Origin: Ramlibacter humi
GTDB taxonomy: Bacteria > Pseudomonadota > Gammaproteobacteria > Burkholderiales > Burkholderiaceae_C
Direction: 5' to 3'
Assembly (NCBI RefSeq): GCF_004681975.1
Contig: NZ_SMLK01000008.1
Coordinates: 62,001-126,000, forward strand
Length of the DNA: 64,000 nt
The translations under genes and the position numbers were made by a program. The notes under the pieces were generated by a model that ran no database searches, had not been told where the DNA came from, and saw only the letters and a program-made list of their open reading frames with translations. How positions within the stretch are numbered: the first letter of the stretch is position 1; every line of letters starts with the position of its first letter. Positions 53,836 to 64,000 of the stretch are shown one piece after another.

Positions 53836-54781
53836 ACCCCGACGTCGACGCCAGCCTGGCTTCCAGCTTCCGGCTGCTGCAGCAGAGCGCGTCCAGCGTG
53901 GCCGGCGGCGTGGACCTGCTGTTCACGGCCATGCTGCTGCTGACCGGCGTGGTGGCCCTGGGCGTGCTCGTCGCCATCGTGTTCTTCGCCGTGCGCTACC
54001 GCCAGGGTTCTCGGGTGAGCCGCGGCATCGTCCAGCGCAAGCTGGGCATCGAACTCACCTGGACGCTGGTGCCGCTGGCGCTGTTCATCGTCATCTTCAG
54101 CTGGGCCGCGCACGACTTCCTGCTGCTGTACGAGCCGCCGCGCGACGCGCTGCCCGTCTACGTCGTCGCCAAGCAGTGGATGTGGAAGCTGCAGCACGCG
54201 GCCGGCCGGCGCGAGATCAACGAGCTGCACGTGCCGCTGGGCCAGCCCGTGCGGCTGGTGATGACGGCGCAGGACGCGATCCACAGCTTCTACGTGCCGG
54301 CCTTCCGCCTGAAGCAGGACGTGCTGCCGGGCCGCTACACCTCGCTGTGGTTCACGCCCACGCAGGTGGGCGAGTTCCACCTGTTCTGCGCCGAGTACTG
54401 CGGCTCGCAGCACTCCCAGATGATCGGCCGCATCGTCGTCATGCCGCCTGCGGAATTCACCAGATGGGTGTCGGCGGGGCCCACCGAACCCAGCCTGGCG
54501 CAGTACGGCTTCGCCCGCTTCCGCGAGCTGGGCTGCAGCGGCTGCCACACGCCGGGCTCCACGGTGAACGCGCCGTCGCTGCGCGGCCTGCTGGGGCGCG
54601 AAGTGCACCTGTCCGACGGCCGCAGCCTGGTGGCCGACGAAAACTACGTGCGCGATTCCATCCTGCTGCCGGAGAAGGACGTGGTGGCGGGCTTCCAGCC
54701 CGTGATGCCGTCGTTCGCCGGGCAGGTGAGCGAGGAAGACATCCAGGCGCTGATCGCCTACATCCGCTCGGGAGAGGCTCC

Positions 54782-54785
<4 letters not shown>
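53832..54785 (+). CDS. coxB: cytochrome c oxidase subunit II fused to cytochrome c (caa3 type)
   Basis: 317 residues. Two transmembrane helices, then a cupredoxin domain with the CuA motif [12 protein letters not shown], then a fused cytochrome c domain with [17 protein letters not shown] and KQWMWKLQH are typical of subunit II. The fused heme defines a caa3 oxidase, which can accept electrons directly. It overlaps coxA by 4 bp. Confidence 0.95.
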
Positions 54786-56373
<1,588 letters not shown>

Positions 56374-56377
<4 letters not shown>

Positions 56378-56991
56378 ACACCGCCGCCGTGCGGCACGAA
56401 CCGGACGAGCTCACCGGCCCGTTCGGCATGTGGGTGTTCCTGGCCAGCGAGGTGCTGTTCTTCGGCGGGCTGCTGCTCGCGTACACGTACGGACGCAGCC
56501 ACTGGCCGGAAGGCTTCGCGGCGGCCTCGCGCGAGACGCACGTGGTGATCGGCACGGTGAACACCGCGCTGCTGCTGACCAGCAGCGCGCTGGTGGCGAT
56601 GGCCGTCGCCTGCGGTGAGTCGCGCGAAAGCCGCCGGTACGTCAGCGCGTTGCTGTGGGGCGCCAGCGCGCTCGGCGTGGCCTTCATGGTGCTGAAGGGC
56701 ATGGAGTACACCAGGGAGTTCCACGAACACCTGGTGCCCGGCGCAGCCTTCCGGCTGCAGGAGCCCGGCGCGCAGCTGTTCTACGTGCTGTATTTCCTGG
56801 CGACCGGCCTGCACGCGGTGCACCTCACCATCGGCATCGCGGTGCTCGCCACTTTCGCCTGGGGCACGCACCGGCTCTCGGGTTGGGCATTGCCACGGCG
56901 TGTCGAAGTGGCCGGCCTCTACTGGCACTTCGTCGACGTGGTGTGGATTTTTCTCTACCCGCTGATCTACCTGGGGGGACGCAGCGGATGA
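56374..56991 (+). CDS. coxC: cytochrome c oxidase subunit III
   Basis: 205 residues, five transmembrane helices. Family markers [31 protein letters not shown]-like segment [15 protein letters not shown] and the closing [20 protein letters not shown]. Short, five-helix type as in caa3 and quinol oxidases. It stabilises subunit I. Overlaps of 4 bp at both ends. Confidence 0.94.
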
Positions 56992-57329
56992 AGAACCTGC
57001 GACGCCATAGCCTGAAGCTGGCCGCCGCCTGGGTGGCCCTGCTGGCGCTGATGCTCACCAGCCTGGGCAGCGCCTACCTGCCGCTGGGGCGCGGCAACCT
57101 GGTGGCCGGCCTGGCCATCGCCACCACCAAGTCGCTGATCGTGCTGTGGCTGTTCATGGACCTGCGCCGCGCGCCGCCGACGCTGCGGCTCACTGCCGCC
57201 CTGGGCTTCGCCGCACTGGCCCTGCTGTTCACGCTGTCGGGCGTGGACTTCGCCACGCGCGACATGCATCCGGCCGCGATGCAGCAGCCGCAACAGCTGG
57301 CACCCACCGGCAAGAAAGGAAGTTCATGA
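56988..57329 (+). CDS. coxD: cytochrome c oxidase subunit IV (CtaF-like)
   Basis: 113 residues with three transmembrane helices (LAAAWVALLALMLTSLGSAYL, LVAGLAIATTKSLIVLWLFM, LGFAALALLFTLSG). The SLIVLWLFMDLR stretch is the family mark. It is a small structural subunit. The stop overlaps the ATGATG start of the SDR gene. Confidence 0.88.
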   Translation: MKNLRRHSLKLAAAWVALLALMLTSLGSAYLPLGRGNLVAGLAIATTKSLIVLWLFMDLRRAPPTLRLTAALGFAALALLFTLSGVDFATRDMHPAAMQQPQQLAPTGKKGSS

Positions 57330-58348
57330 TGGAGCCGAAGAACGAAAGACCCGTGGCCGTCGTGACCGGCGCATCCGCCGGCATCGGCCGCGCCGCGGTG
57401 CGCGAGTTCGCCCGCCATGGCTGGCGCGTGGCGCTGGTGGCGCGCGGCGAGGATGGCCTGAACGCCGCGCGCGCCGAGGTGGAAGCGATGGGCGGCGAAG
57501 CCCTGGTGCTGCCGACCGACGTGGCGGACGAAGCCCAGGTGGAGGCCGCCGCCGCGCGCGTGGAAGCCGAGTGGGGCGTCATCGACGTCTGGGTGAACGA
57601 CGCCATGGCCACCATCTTCTCGGACGTGATGAAGATCAGCCAGCGCGACTTCCGACGCTCCACCGAGGTCACGTACCTGGGCACCGTGTGGGGCACGCTG
57701 GCCGCGCTGCGGCGCATGAGGCCGCGCGGCCGCGGCACCATCGTGCAGGTGGGCTCGGCCCTCGCCTACCGCTCCATCCCGCTGCAGGCGCCTTACTGCG
57801 GCGCGAAAGCGGCGATCCGCGGCTTCACCGACTCGGTGCGGTGCGAGCTGGACCACGACCGCAGCCCGGTGCACCTGACGATGGTGCAGCTGTCGGCCTT
57901 CAACACGCCGCAGTTCGAGTGGGGCCGCACGACGATGCACAAGCGGCCGCGGCCCATGGGCAAGATCTTCCAGCCCGAAGTCGCCGCGCAGGCGATCTAC
58001 TGGGCGGCCACGCACCGGCGGCGCGAAGTGTGGGTGGGCCTGCCCGCGGTCAAGGCGATCCTCGGCAACAAGCTCTTTCCCGGCGTGCTGGATCGCACGC
58101 TGGGCCGCAGTGCCGTGGACGGGCAGCACACCGACGAGCCCTTGCCCGCGAACCGGGCCGACAACCTGTACGCGCCGGTGGCGGGCGACCACGGCGCGCA
58201 CGGCCGCTTCGACGCGCAGGCGCACGGCTTCAGCACGCAGTGGTGGGCGGACCGGCACCGCGGGCTGTTGATGGGCGCCGCAGGCGCGCTGTGGCTGCTG
58301 GGGAAAATGGCGCACCGGCAGAAGCGCGCGCCGTCCGCGTGGCGTTGA
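57326..58348 (+). CDS. short-chain dehydrogenase/reductase, membrane-tethered
   Basis: 340 residues. Classical SDR: TGASAGIG cofactor motif (residues 14-21), VNDAM in place of NNAG, a serine in GSALAYRS, and the catalytic YCGAK. The last 80 residues extend beyond the domain and include a likely transmembrane or interfacial helix (HRGLLMGAAGALWLLGKMAH). NADP is favoured by the ARHGWRVALVAR segment. It ends the respiratory operon and may link a hydroxy/oxo substrate to it. The role is unknown. Confidence 0.85.
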   Translation: MMEPKNERPVAVVTGASAGIGRAAVREFARHGWRVALVARGEDGLNAARAEVEAMGGEALVLPTDVADEAQVEAAAARVEAEWGVIDVWVNDAMATIFSDVMKISQRDFRRSTEVTYLGTVWGTLAALRRMRPRGRGTIVQVGSALAYRSIPLQAPYCGAKAAIRGFTDSVRCELDHDRSPVHLTMVQLSAFNTPQFEWGRTTMHKRPRPMGKIFQPEVAAQAIYWAATHRRREVWVGLPAVKAILGNKLFPGVLDRTLGRSAVDGQHTDEPLPANRADNLYAPVAGDHGAHGRFDAQAHGFSTQWWADRHRGLLMGAAGALWLLGKMAHRQKRAPSAWR

Positions 58349-58371
58349 CCGCGGCTCAGAGGCCGGTGCCG

Positions 58372-58392
58372 CCCGCGCCGTCACGGCGCGGG
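58372..58392. terminator. hairpin between convergent genes
   Basis: Perfect 9-bp stem CCCGCGCCG/CGGCGCGGG with a 3-nt loop, 23 bp after the SDR stop and 29 bp from the end of the convergent VOC gene. No T-run. Confidence 0.5.
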
Positions 58393-58421
58393 ATGCAGCC
58401 CAGCCGGGCGCATGCCGGCGT

Positions 58422-58901
58422 TCAGCCCCGCCGCGCCGCGTCGATGGCGGCCACGTCGATCTTCTTCATGGCCATCATGGCTTCGAAGGCGCGCTTCGCC
58501 TCGGCCCGATCCGGGCTGGTGAACGCTTCCAGCAAGGTGCGCGGCGTGATCTGCCACGACAGGCCCCACTTGTCCTTGCACCAGCCGCACTGGCTTTCCT
58601 GGCCGCCGTTGCCCACGATGGCGTTCCACAGGCGGTCGGTCTCGGCCTGGTCGTCGGTGGCCACCTGGAACGAGAAGGCCTCGCTGTGCCGGAACGCCGA
58701 GCCGCCGTTGAGGCCGACGCACGGGATGCCCAGCACGGTGAACTCCACCGTCAGCACGTCGCCTTCCTTGCCGTCGGGGTAGTCGCCCGGCGCACGATGC
58801 ACCGCGCCCACCGCGCTGTCCGGGAAAGTCTTCGCGTAGAACTGCGCGGCCTCGAGCGCATCGCGGTCATACCAGAGGCAGATGGTGTTCTTCGGGATCA
58901 T
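58422..58901 (-). CDS. VOC-superfamily (PhnB/3-demethylubiquinone methyltransferase-like) protein
   Basis: 159 residues. The domain (PF06983) is visible as MIPKNTICLWYDRDALEAAQF, FYAKTFPDSAVGAV, FTVLGIPCVGLNGG, FRHSEAFSFQVATDDQ and the glycine-rich CGWCKDKWGLSWQITPRTL. Family proteins share the glyoxalase fold but few have known activity, and the methyltransferase label is historical. The gene lies 22 bp ahead of the metzincin-like lipoprotein gene's end, on the same strand. Confidence 0.85.
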   Translation of the reverse strand: MIPKNTICLWYDRDALEAAQFYAKTFPDSAVGAVHRAPGDYPDGKEGDVLTVEFTVLGIPCVGLNGGSAFRHSEAFSFQVATDDQAETDRLWNAIVGNGGQESQCGWCKDKWGLSWQITPRTLLEAFTSPDRAEAKRAFEAMMAMKKIDVAAIDAARRG

Positions 58902-58923
58902 GTCGGTGCTCGCGTTGGGTTCG

Positions 58924-59991
58924 TCAGTTGGGTTGCGGCGTCAGGAACGGTGAACCCCACACGTTGGCGATGCCGGGCGCCGGCCCGTTCGCGTTGTAGT
59001 AGTAGCGCGCGTGCAAGTCCACGTACGTCCTCGGACAGTTGTTGCCGAGGTAGGCGTACATGAGGTCGCACACCTGCACGTCGAACTCGGGGTCCGGCGG
59101 CGTCGCGGTCACGGTGATGTGGTCGGCCCCGAAGCTGTGGAACAGCTCGTGGAAGGCGGTGAAATCGGCCCAGGTCGGGTGCTGCACCGGCGAGCTCACC
59201 GTCGCTGCGCCGGCGCAGCCGTTGGCCTGCATGAACACCGTGGACACCAGGCCCGCCGAGTAGTTGTAGACGATCTCCGAATAGCCGCAGTAGCCCTGCT
59301 GGTGACTGCCTTCGTAGAACACCAGGTGGTTCTTGCCCGGCGACAAGGCACCGCCCGCCCGCAGGTCGTCCTTGATGTCGTACAGGATGCCGTAGCCGTC
59401 GTCGCGGTACTGCTGTTCCGTGCGCGGCAGCTGCACGAACTGGATGTCCAGTTCGCCGCGGAAGGTGTCGAAGACGATCTTGCGGCCGATCTCGCCCTGC
59501 AGCCACCGGTTCAGCGCCGCGATCTGGTACGGGAAGCGCGTGGTGCTGTCGAAGCCCCTGTCCGTGCCGCCCGCGGGCACCGCATAGATCACCTTGACCT
59601 GCGGGCCGGTCACGTCGTCGGGGCGGTTCACCGTGCTGCGGCTGAGCGTATAGGTCGCGGCGGACAGCTGCGTCGCATTGAAGGGGTTCTCGCCCGCGGG
59701 GGCCGGGGCAGGCGTCGGTGCAGGCACAGGCGCGGGCGCGGGTGTCGGCGCAGGTGCGGGGCTGGGCGCCGGCGTGGGCGAAGGGGAAGGTGCGGGGCCG
59801 GGCGCGGGTGCCGGCGCGGGGCTCTGGGTGGTGTCGGTCGCCGGCACCGGATCGGGACTTGGAATGCCCAGGCCGGACGCGGAGGCGTCGGCGGCGGCCG
59901 TCGTGGTGCCGCCACCTCCGCCACCGCCGCCGCACCCTGCCAGGACGGCAGCGAACAGTGACGCCAGGGCCAGCCCGCGCGCGCTTTGCAT
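58924..59991 (-). CDS. lipoprotein with a metzincin-type zinc-binding motif
   Basis: 355 residues. The lipobox LAGC ends at C20 and is followed by eight glycines, then a Pro/Ala-rich spacer (about residues 50-95). The C-terminal domain holds HELFHSFGADH at residues 281-291, a full HExxHxxGxxH zinc motif, and CDLMY at 308-312 gives a methionine 20 residues later, where metzincins have their Met-turn. That makes it a probable cell-surface zinc protease. It has no homologue I can name. Sequence before the motif (residues 120-270) contains an alpha/beta domain with YCGYSEIVYNYSAG. Confidence 0.75.
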   Translation of the reverse strand: MQSARGLALASLFAAVLAGCGGGGGGGGTTTAAADASASGLGIPSPDPVPATDTTQSPAPAPAPGPAPSPSPTPAPSPAPAPTPAPAPVPAPTPAPAPAGENPFNATQLSAATYTLSRSTVNRPDDVTGPQVKVIYAVPAGGTDRGFDSTTRFPYQIAALNRWLQGEIGRKIVFDTFRGELDIQFVQLPRTEQQYRDDGYGILYDIKDDLRAGGALSPGKNHLVFYEGSHQQGYCGYSEIVYNYSAGLVSTVFMQANGCAGAATVSSPVQHPTWADFTAFHELFHSFGADHITVTATPPDPEFDVQVCDLMYAYLGNNCPRTYVDLHARYYYNANGPAPGIANVWGSPFLTPQPN

Positions 59992-60144
59992 GATGTCTCC
60001 CTGACGGTTCGTGTTGTCCGTCGGGATTCTCGAAACCGGCGCGCGCGCCGTGTATGTGCGAGCGTGAGAAGTGTGTCTACTGGGCCTTGGAAGGGTTGGC
60101 CCCGCATAGCCCGATCGGGCCAGGACGCTTGCGTAGGATGGCGG

Positions 60145-60642
60145 TCAGCGCTCTTCGCGCAGTTCCGGCGGCAGGCTCCACATCGACTCGGCCAGCGCCG
60201 CGCCGGGGGCGCCCTGCTCCAGGCCCGCCAGCAGCAGGCCCAGTTCCTTCACCGCGCCGCCATCCAGCACCGCGGTGGTGGGATGCAGCCACAGCCCGCC
60301 GAAGTGCGAGGCTTCCGCCACCCAGCTGCCGGCGACCTGGCGGCGCGCCGCGCGCTCCAGGTGCAGCAGGCCCACCAGCAGGCGCAAGCCGGATTGCCTT
60401 TCCCAGCGCACCAGGCGCAGCATGCACTGGAACAGCGGCCGGCCTTTCACGGTGCCCATGTGCCGCGCATCCACCTCCACGCACGACGCGTCGATGCCCG
60501 CCTTGCGGAAGACCTCGAGCAGGATGGCCCGGTACTCCTCCTGGAGTTCGGCGATGGTGGGATCCTGCGGGCCCAGCTGCGTGGAGTCGTGTTCCGTTGC
60601 CGGCACGGGTTCCCGCTGGAAAAGCTTGCGAACTGTGAGCAT
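60145..60642 (-). CDS. hypothetical protein of about 165 residues
   Basis: From the ATG at 60642 (MLTVRKLFQREPVPATEHDS) the protein has 165 residues, soluble, no signal peptide. It contains two cysteines and the acidic segment DPTIAELQEEYRAILLEVFR and ends in PELREER. An in-frame ATG at 60675 would add residues lacking similarity to the rest. No family was recognised. It is not obviously operonic: 75 bp separate it from the TehA-like gene and over 150 bp from the lipoprotein gene. The flanking 60001-60144 stretch contains no further gene that I can see. Confidence 0.6.
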   Translation of the reverse strand: MLTVRKLFQREPVPATEHDSTQLGPQDPTIAELQEEYRAILLEVFRKAGIDASCVEVDARHMGTVKGRPLFQCMLRLVRWERQSGLRLLVGLLHLERAARRQVAGSWVAEASHFGGLWLHPTTAVLDGGAVKELGLLLAGLEQGAPGAALAESMWSLPPELREER

Positions 60643-60717
60643 GGGGCCCTTGGGTAGTGGGGCGGAATGTAACAACGGAGACGATCCGGCCGCGTGAATT
60701 AGATCACGGACCTTCGC

Positions 60718-61782
60718 CTAAGCCCTTGGCTGCAAACGGGGCCTGACGACTCGGCGCAACAGACCGGCCGCCGTGAGCATGCCAACGGCGAGGGCCAGGA
60801 GGAAGAAGGCGCGCGCCACCGGTTGCAGGAAGTCCAGTTCCAGCGCGGCGGCCATCTCGTGCGTGGCCGCGGAGTACATGCCGAGCGGGAACACGATGCC
60901 CCAGTAGCCGACCTCGTAGCGCAGCGACTGCCGGTCGCGCCAGGCGCGCCACGCGGTGAGCGCGGCCATGAAAGGGATCCACCAGGTGCCCACCGCCCAA
61001 TACAGGACGGTGCCGCCGCGCAGCAGCGGCAGCAGGCCGGCCAGGAAAGGCGCGCCGGCGGTGTGGACCACCAGCAGCGCGCCGGCCAGCGCCGAGATCG
61101 CCATCGCGCCCATGTTGATCCAGTACGTGGGCGCGAGGTCGCGCGGCGACATCCGGAAGAAGGCGCAGCGATAGAAGATCAGCGCGATCACCCACACGTA
61201 CAGCATGCCGCCGCACAGCCACATCGCGGTGGCGGCGAAGTTCAGGGCCAGGCGCGCCGGTGGCGCGAGGCCCGCGCCCACCAGCACCGCGACGATGGCG
61301 ATCGACTGCGTCGCCACGACGATCAGCAGCCAGGTCCCGCTGATGGCTTCGGCCAGCGGCGGCTTGTCGCTCTCCAAGGTCAGCACGATCAGCACGCCGT
61401 AGGTCACCGCGACCCACAGCACCGCGGCCAGGCCGCCCAGCCACGCGCCCGCTTGCGGCGGCAGGCCGAGCGACAGCCACAGGCTGCCGAGGATGGACGT
61501 GCCGGCCACCAGCGTCAGGAAGCCCGGCGCGCGCGCGTGGCTGCGCAGGTCGGCCAGCACGTGCGACGGATGGCGCACGGCCTTGGCGATGCCCAGCGCC
61601 GCGACCACGGCCCAGGCGACGAAGGCCAGCGCCAGCATCGCCTGCCCGAAGCGCTCGTGCCCCTGCTGCCGGCAGTCCACGCCCAGGATGCCGACCGCCA
61701 TCACGATGGCGAAGTTCGCCGGCGAGAGTTCCGCGATCCGGAGGGCACCCATGCGATCGGGCGGCAGCACCGCCGCGTTCAT
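60718..61782 (-). CDS. TehA/SLAC1-family membrane transporter
   Basis: 354 residues, about ten hydrophobic helices. The N-terminal ELSPANFAIVMAVGILGVDC and later TLESDKPPLAEAISGTWLLI, YWGIVFPLGMYSAATHEM match the voltage-dependent anion channel / tellurite resistance / C4-dicarboxylate exporter family. The conserved pore phenylalanine region is in HEMAAALELDFL. It could transport small anions. Tellurite resistance is only one of several functions known. The gene overlaps the DUF1801 gene by 4 bp. Confidence 0.85.
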   Translation of the reverse strand: MNAAVLPPDRMGALRIAELSPANFAIVMAVGILGVDCRQQGHERFGQAMLALAFVAWAVVAALGIAKAVRHPSHVLADLRSHARAPGFLTLVAGTSILGSLWLSLGLPPQAGAWLGGLAAVLWVAVTYGVLIVLTLESDKPPLAEAISGTWLLIVVATQSIAIVAVLVGAGLAPPARLALNFAATAMWLCGGMLYVWVIALIFYRCAFFRMSPRDLAPTYWINMGAMAISALAGALLVVHTAGAPFLAGLLPLLRGGTVLYWAVGTWWIPFMAALTAWRAWRDRQSLRYEVGYWGIVFPLGMYSAATHEMAAALELDFLQPVARAFFLLALAVGMLTAAGLLRRVVRPRLQPRA

Positions 61783-62186
61783 GTCGCTTTCTTCGCCCTG
61801 GCTTTCGCGCCTTCGGCGTTGACCTGCACGGCCGCGCGGAACAGCGCCTTGAACGCCTCCGCGTCCGGCTCTTCGCCTTCGGCCACGTCCAGCGCGCGGC
61901 GGGTGTTGCCCTCGAGGCTGGAATTGAACAGCTTCTTCGGATCCTTCACCGAGGCGCCCTTGGCGAAGGTGAGCTTCACCTTGGCCTTGTAGACCTCACC
62001 CGTGCACACGATGCCGTCGTGCGACCAGACGGGCCCGTCCCATTTCCATTCCTCGGCCACTTCCGGGTCGGCCTGGTGAATGAGCTTGCGCAGCCGCGCC
62101 AGCGTTTCGCCGCGCCAGTCGGCCAGCTCCGCGATCTTGCGGGTGATCAGTTCCGTGGCGGTCACTGCAGGCTCGGGTTTACCCAT
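61779..62186 (-). CDS. DUF1801 family protein
   Basis: 135 residues. EWKWDGPVWSHDGIVCTGEV, YKAKVKLTFAKGASVKDP and LFNSSLEGNTRRALDV are the core of DUF1801, a YjbR-neighbour fold of unknown function often found near iron or stress genes. Its start is ATG at 62186 (MGKPEPAVTATELITRK). It overlaps the transporter gene by 4 bp, so the two are co-transcribed. Confidence 0.85.
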   Translation of the reverse strand: MGKPEPAVTATELITRKIAELADWRGETLARLRKLIHQADPEVAEEWKWDGPVWSHDGIVCTGEVYKAKVKLTFAKGASVKDPKKLFNSSLEGNTRRALDVAEGEEPDAEAFKALFRAAVQVNAEGAKARAKKAT

Positions 62187-62331
62187 GTCCTCTTTCGTTT
62201 CGGTGCGGCGGACCGGCATCGTAATCCCGCACCGCCGGGAGCCGCGCGCACCGCGGCGGGGCCTGATCTTTACAGGAGAGACACAGGGTGCTCCCGTATC
62301 ATTCTGTGAGCCCATCCACCGGCAGTTCCCG

Positions 62332-64000
62332 ATGTCCCTCGTCCAGCTGGCGCTGCGCCGCCCCTATACGTTCATCGTGATGGCGCTGCTGATCGTGCTG
62401 TCCACGCCGTTCGCGCTGCGCAACATGGCGACGGACATCTTCCCCGAGATCAACATCCCGGTGGTCAGCATCATCTGGAACTACACGGGTCTGCCGGCGC
62501 AGGAGATGGGCCAGCGCATCGCCAGCAGCAGCGAACGCGGGCTGACCACCACCGTCAGCGACATCGAGCACATCGAGTCCACCTCGCTGCCCGGCATCGC
62601 GGTCATCAAGGTCTTCTTCCAGCCGGGCGCCAACATCCAGTCGGCCATCGCGCAGACCGTGGCCGCGGTGCAGACGCAGGTGCGCCAGCTGCCGCCGGGC
62701 ATCACGCCGCCGCTGGTGATCAAGTACTCGGCTTCCAGCATCCCGGTGGTGCAGCTGGCGCTGTCCAGCACCACGCTGCCGGAGCAGACGGTGTTCGACT
62801 CGGCCGTCAACCAGCTGCGCCCGCAGCTGGTCACCATCCCCGGCGTGGCCATCCCCTTCCCCTACGGCGGCAAGGTGAAGGTCATCTCGGTCGACCTGGA
62901 CATGCAGTCGCTGCAGGCCCGTGGCCTGTCGCCGGCCGACGTGGTGAACGCGGTCAACACGCAGAACCTGATCCTGCCGTCGGGCACGGCCAAGGTCGGC
63001 GGCACCGAGTACACGGTGCGCATGAACGGCTCGCCCGAAGCCATCGCCGGGCTCAACGACCTGCCCGTGCGCACCACCGGGGGCGCCACCACCTACCTGC
63101 GCGACGTGGCCTACGTGCGCGAAGGCTTCCAGCCGCAGACCAACGTGGTGCGGCAGGACGGCTCGCGCGGCGTGCTGATCTCCATCCTGAAGAACGGCGG
63201 CGCGTCCACGCTGGACATCGTTCAGAACCTGAAGGACATGCTGCCGCGCGCGGCCCAGCTGCTGCCGCCGGAAGTGAAGATCGCCACGCTGTTCGACCAG
63301 TCGCTGTTCGTGAAGGCCGCCATCCAGGGCGTGGTGGCGGAAGCGCTCATCGCCGCCGGCCTGACGGCCGCGATGGTGCTGCTGTTCCTGGGCAACTGGC
63401 GCAGCACGCTGATCATCGCGGTGACCATCCCGCTGTCGATCCTGGTCTCCATCCTCGCGCTGTTCGCGCTGGGCGAGACGCTGAACATCATGACGCTGGG
63501 CGGCCTGGCGCTGTCGGTCGGCATCCTGGTCGACCAGGCCATCGTCACCATCGAGAACATCGAGCGCCACGTGCACCTGGGCAAGCCGCTGGTGGAAGCC
63601 ATCGAGGTGGGCGCCGGCGAGATCGGCACGCCGGCCTTCGTGTCCACGCTGTGCATCTGCATCGTGTTCGTGCCGATGTTCTTCCTGTCGGGCGTGGCGC
63701 GCTTCCTGTTCGTGCCGCTGGCCGAGGCGGTGGTGTTCGCGATGGTCGCGTCGTACTTCCTGTCGCGCACGCTGGTGCCCACGCTGGTGATGCTGATGCT
63801 GGACGGCGCGCACGGGGCGGCGGGCGAAAGCCGCTCGCTGCTGCAGCGCCTGTACCGCGCGTTCGACGCCCGCTTCGAGCGCATGCGCCGCGCCTACGCG
63901 CTGGCGCTGTCGTCCATCCTGGCGCACCGCGCGCGGTTCATCGTCCTCTTCGGCGGCTTCTGCGTGCTGTCGTGCGCGCTGGTGCCTTTCCTGGGACGCG
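62332..64000 (+). CDS. RND multidrug/metal efflux permease, C-terminus cut by window edge
   Basis: About 556 residues in the window of an expected ~1030. N-terminal helix RPYTFIVMALLIVLSTPFAL, then TDIFPEINIPVVSIIWNYTG and the docking region, then helices with NIMTLGGLALSVGILVDQAI and VTIENIERHVHL. The proton-relay aspartate pair VDDAI of AcrB-type pumps reads VDQAI here: the second aspartate is replaced. No adaptor (MFP) gene precedes it, so the adaptor is probably downstream, beyond the window. The 145-bp upstream gap shows no clear operator. The substrate is unknown. Confidence 0.9.
   Translation, partial: MSLVQLALRRPYTFIVMALLIVLSTPFALRNMATDIFPEINIPVVSIIWNYTGLPAQEMGQRIASSSERGLTTTVSDIEHIESTSLPGIAVIKVFFQPGANIQSAIAQTVAAVQTQVRQLPPGITPPLVIKYSASSIPVVQLALSSTTLPEQTVFDSAVNQLRPQLVTIPGVAIPFPYGGKVKVISVDLDMQSLQARGLSPADVVNAVNTQNLILPSGTAKVGGTEYTVRMNGSPEAIAGLNDLPVRTTGGATTYLRDVAYVREGFQPQTNVVRQDGSRGVLISILKNGGASTLDIVQNLKDMLPRAAQLLPPEVKIATLFDQSLFVKAAIQGVVAEALIAAGLTAAMVLLFLGNWRSTLIIAVTIPLSILVSILALFALGETLNIMTLGGLALSVGILVDQAIVTIENIERHVHLGKPLVEAIEVGAGEIGTPAFVSTLCICIVFVPMFFLSGVARFLFVPLAEAVVFAMVASYFLSRTLVPTLVMLMLDGAHGAAGESRSLLQRLYRAFDARFERMRRAYALALSSILAHRARFIVLFGGFCVLSCALVPFLGR

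Noticed and set aside
59700-59820. GC-rich tandem-like repeat (GGCGCGGGTGCCGG type) considered as a minisatellite or CRISPR
   Set aside because: It encodes the Pro/Ala linker of the lipoprotein; unit length is irregular and there are no spacers.

Overview
The window is GC-rich, densely coding DNA of a Burkholderiales betaproteobacterium, most likely a comamonad (Ramlibacter/Variovorax/Hydrogenophaga type). The evidence is inference from gene content: two stand-alone Bug/TctC-type periplasmic binding proteins, FCD-GntR, LysR and MarR regulators beside small catabolic clusters, a minCDE operon, an alternative complex III/caa3 respiratory operon, and dispersed inverted repeats built on TTCGACAAGCTCAG. 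No plasmid, phage, insertion sequence or CRISPR feature was seen.

Left part (1-15.7 kb): a uvrD helicase cut by the window edge; a small secreted CxxC protein; guaC (GMP reductase) behind a hairpin repeat; two overlapping genes for secreted proteins of unknown function, behind a near-perfect promoter inside a 15-bp inverted repeat; an AT-richer orphan gene; a cluster of alpha/beta hydrolase, GntR regulator, EctD-like Fe(II)/2-oxoglutarate dioxygenase and SAF-domain dehydrogenase; a beta-propeller protein; tRNA-Ala(CGC) and tRNA-Lys(CTT), each with its own terminator; a Bug protein; and minCDE. Just after minE lies the 3' stub of a molybdopterin xanthine-dehydrogenase-type gene.

Middle (15.9-35.5 kb): a 12-gene minus-strand catabolic operon (Bug protein, flavin monooxygenase, amidase, dimeric-barrel protein, DUF3830 protein, acyl-CoA ligase, thiolase, DUF35 protein, ThDP decarboxylase, aldehyde dehydrogenase, azlC, azlD), with a divergent LysR gene. 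It looks like a complete uptake-to-acyl-CoA route for an unidentified, probably aromatic or amide-containing acid. It is followed by a two-component pair, a convergent PAS histidine kinase, a DegQ/DegP protease, and a MarR / FMN alpha-hydroxyacid dehydrogenase pair.

Right part (35.6-58.3 kb): one of the most striking regions. About 21 genes run in the same direction with mostly 1-16 nt gaps or 4-nt overlaps: ThDP oxidase, a large FAD/4Fe-4S 2-hydroxyacid dehydrogenase, an ASRT-family protein, a GH15 glucoamylase that has lost its middle, actAB, a three-subunit GMC sugar/polyol dehydrogenase (gamma-alpha-beta), actCDEF, a small membrane protein, SCO, coxBACD (A2-type caa3 oxidase) and an SDR. 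The set reads as a periplasmic and peripheral respiratory chain: dehydrogenases feed quinone or cytochrome c, alternative complex III oxidises quinol, and caa3 reduces oxygen. The GMC dehydrogenase genes are physically inserted inside the alternative complex III genes.

The end (58.4-64 kb) holds a VOC protein, a metzincin-type lipoprotein, an unknown protein, a TehA/SLAC1 transporter, a DUF1801 protein and the start of an RND efflux pump cut by the window edge.
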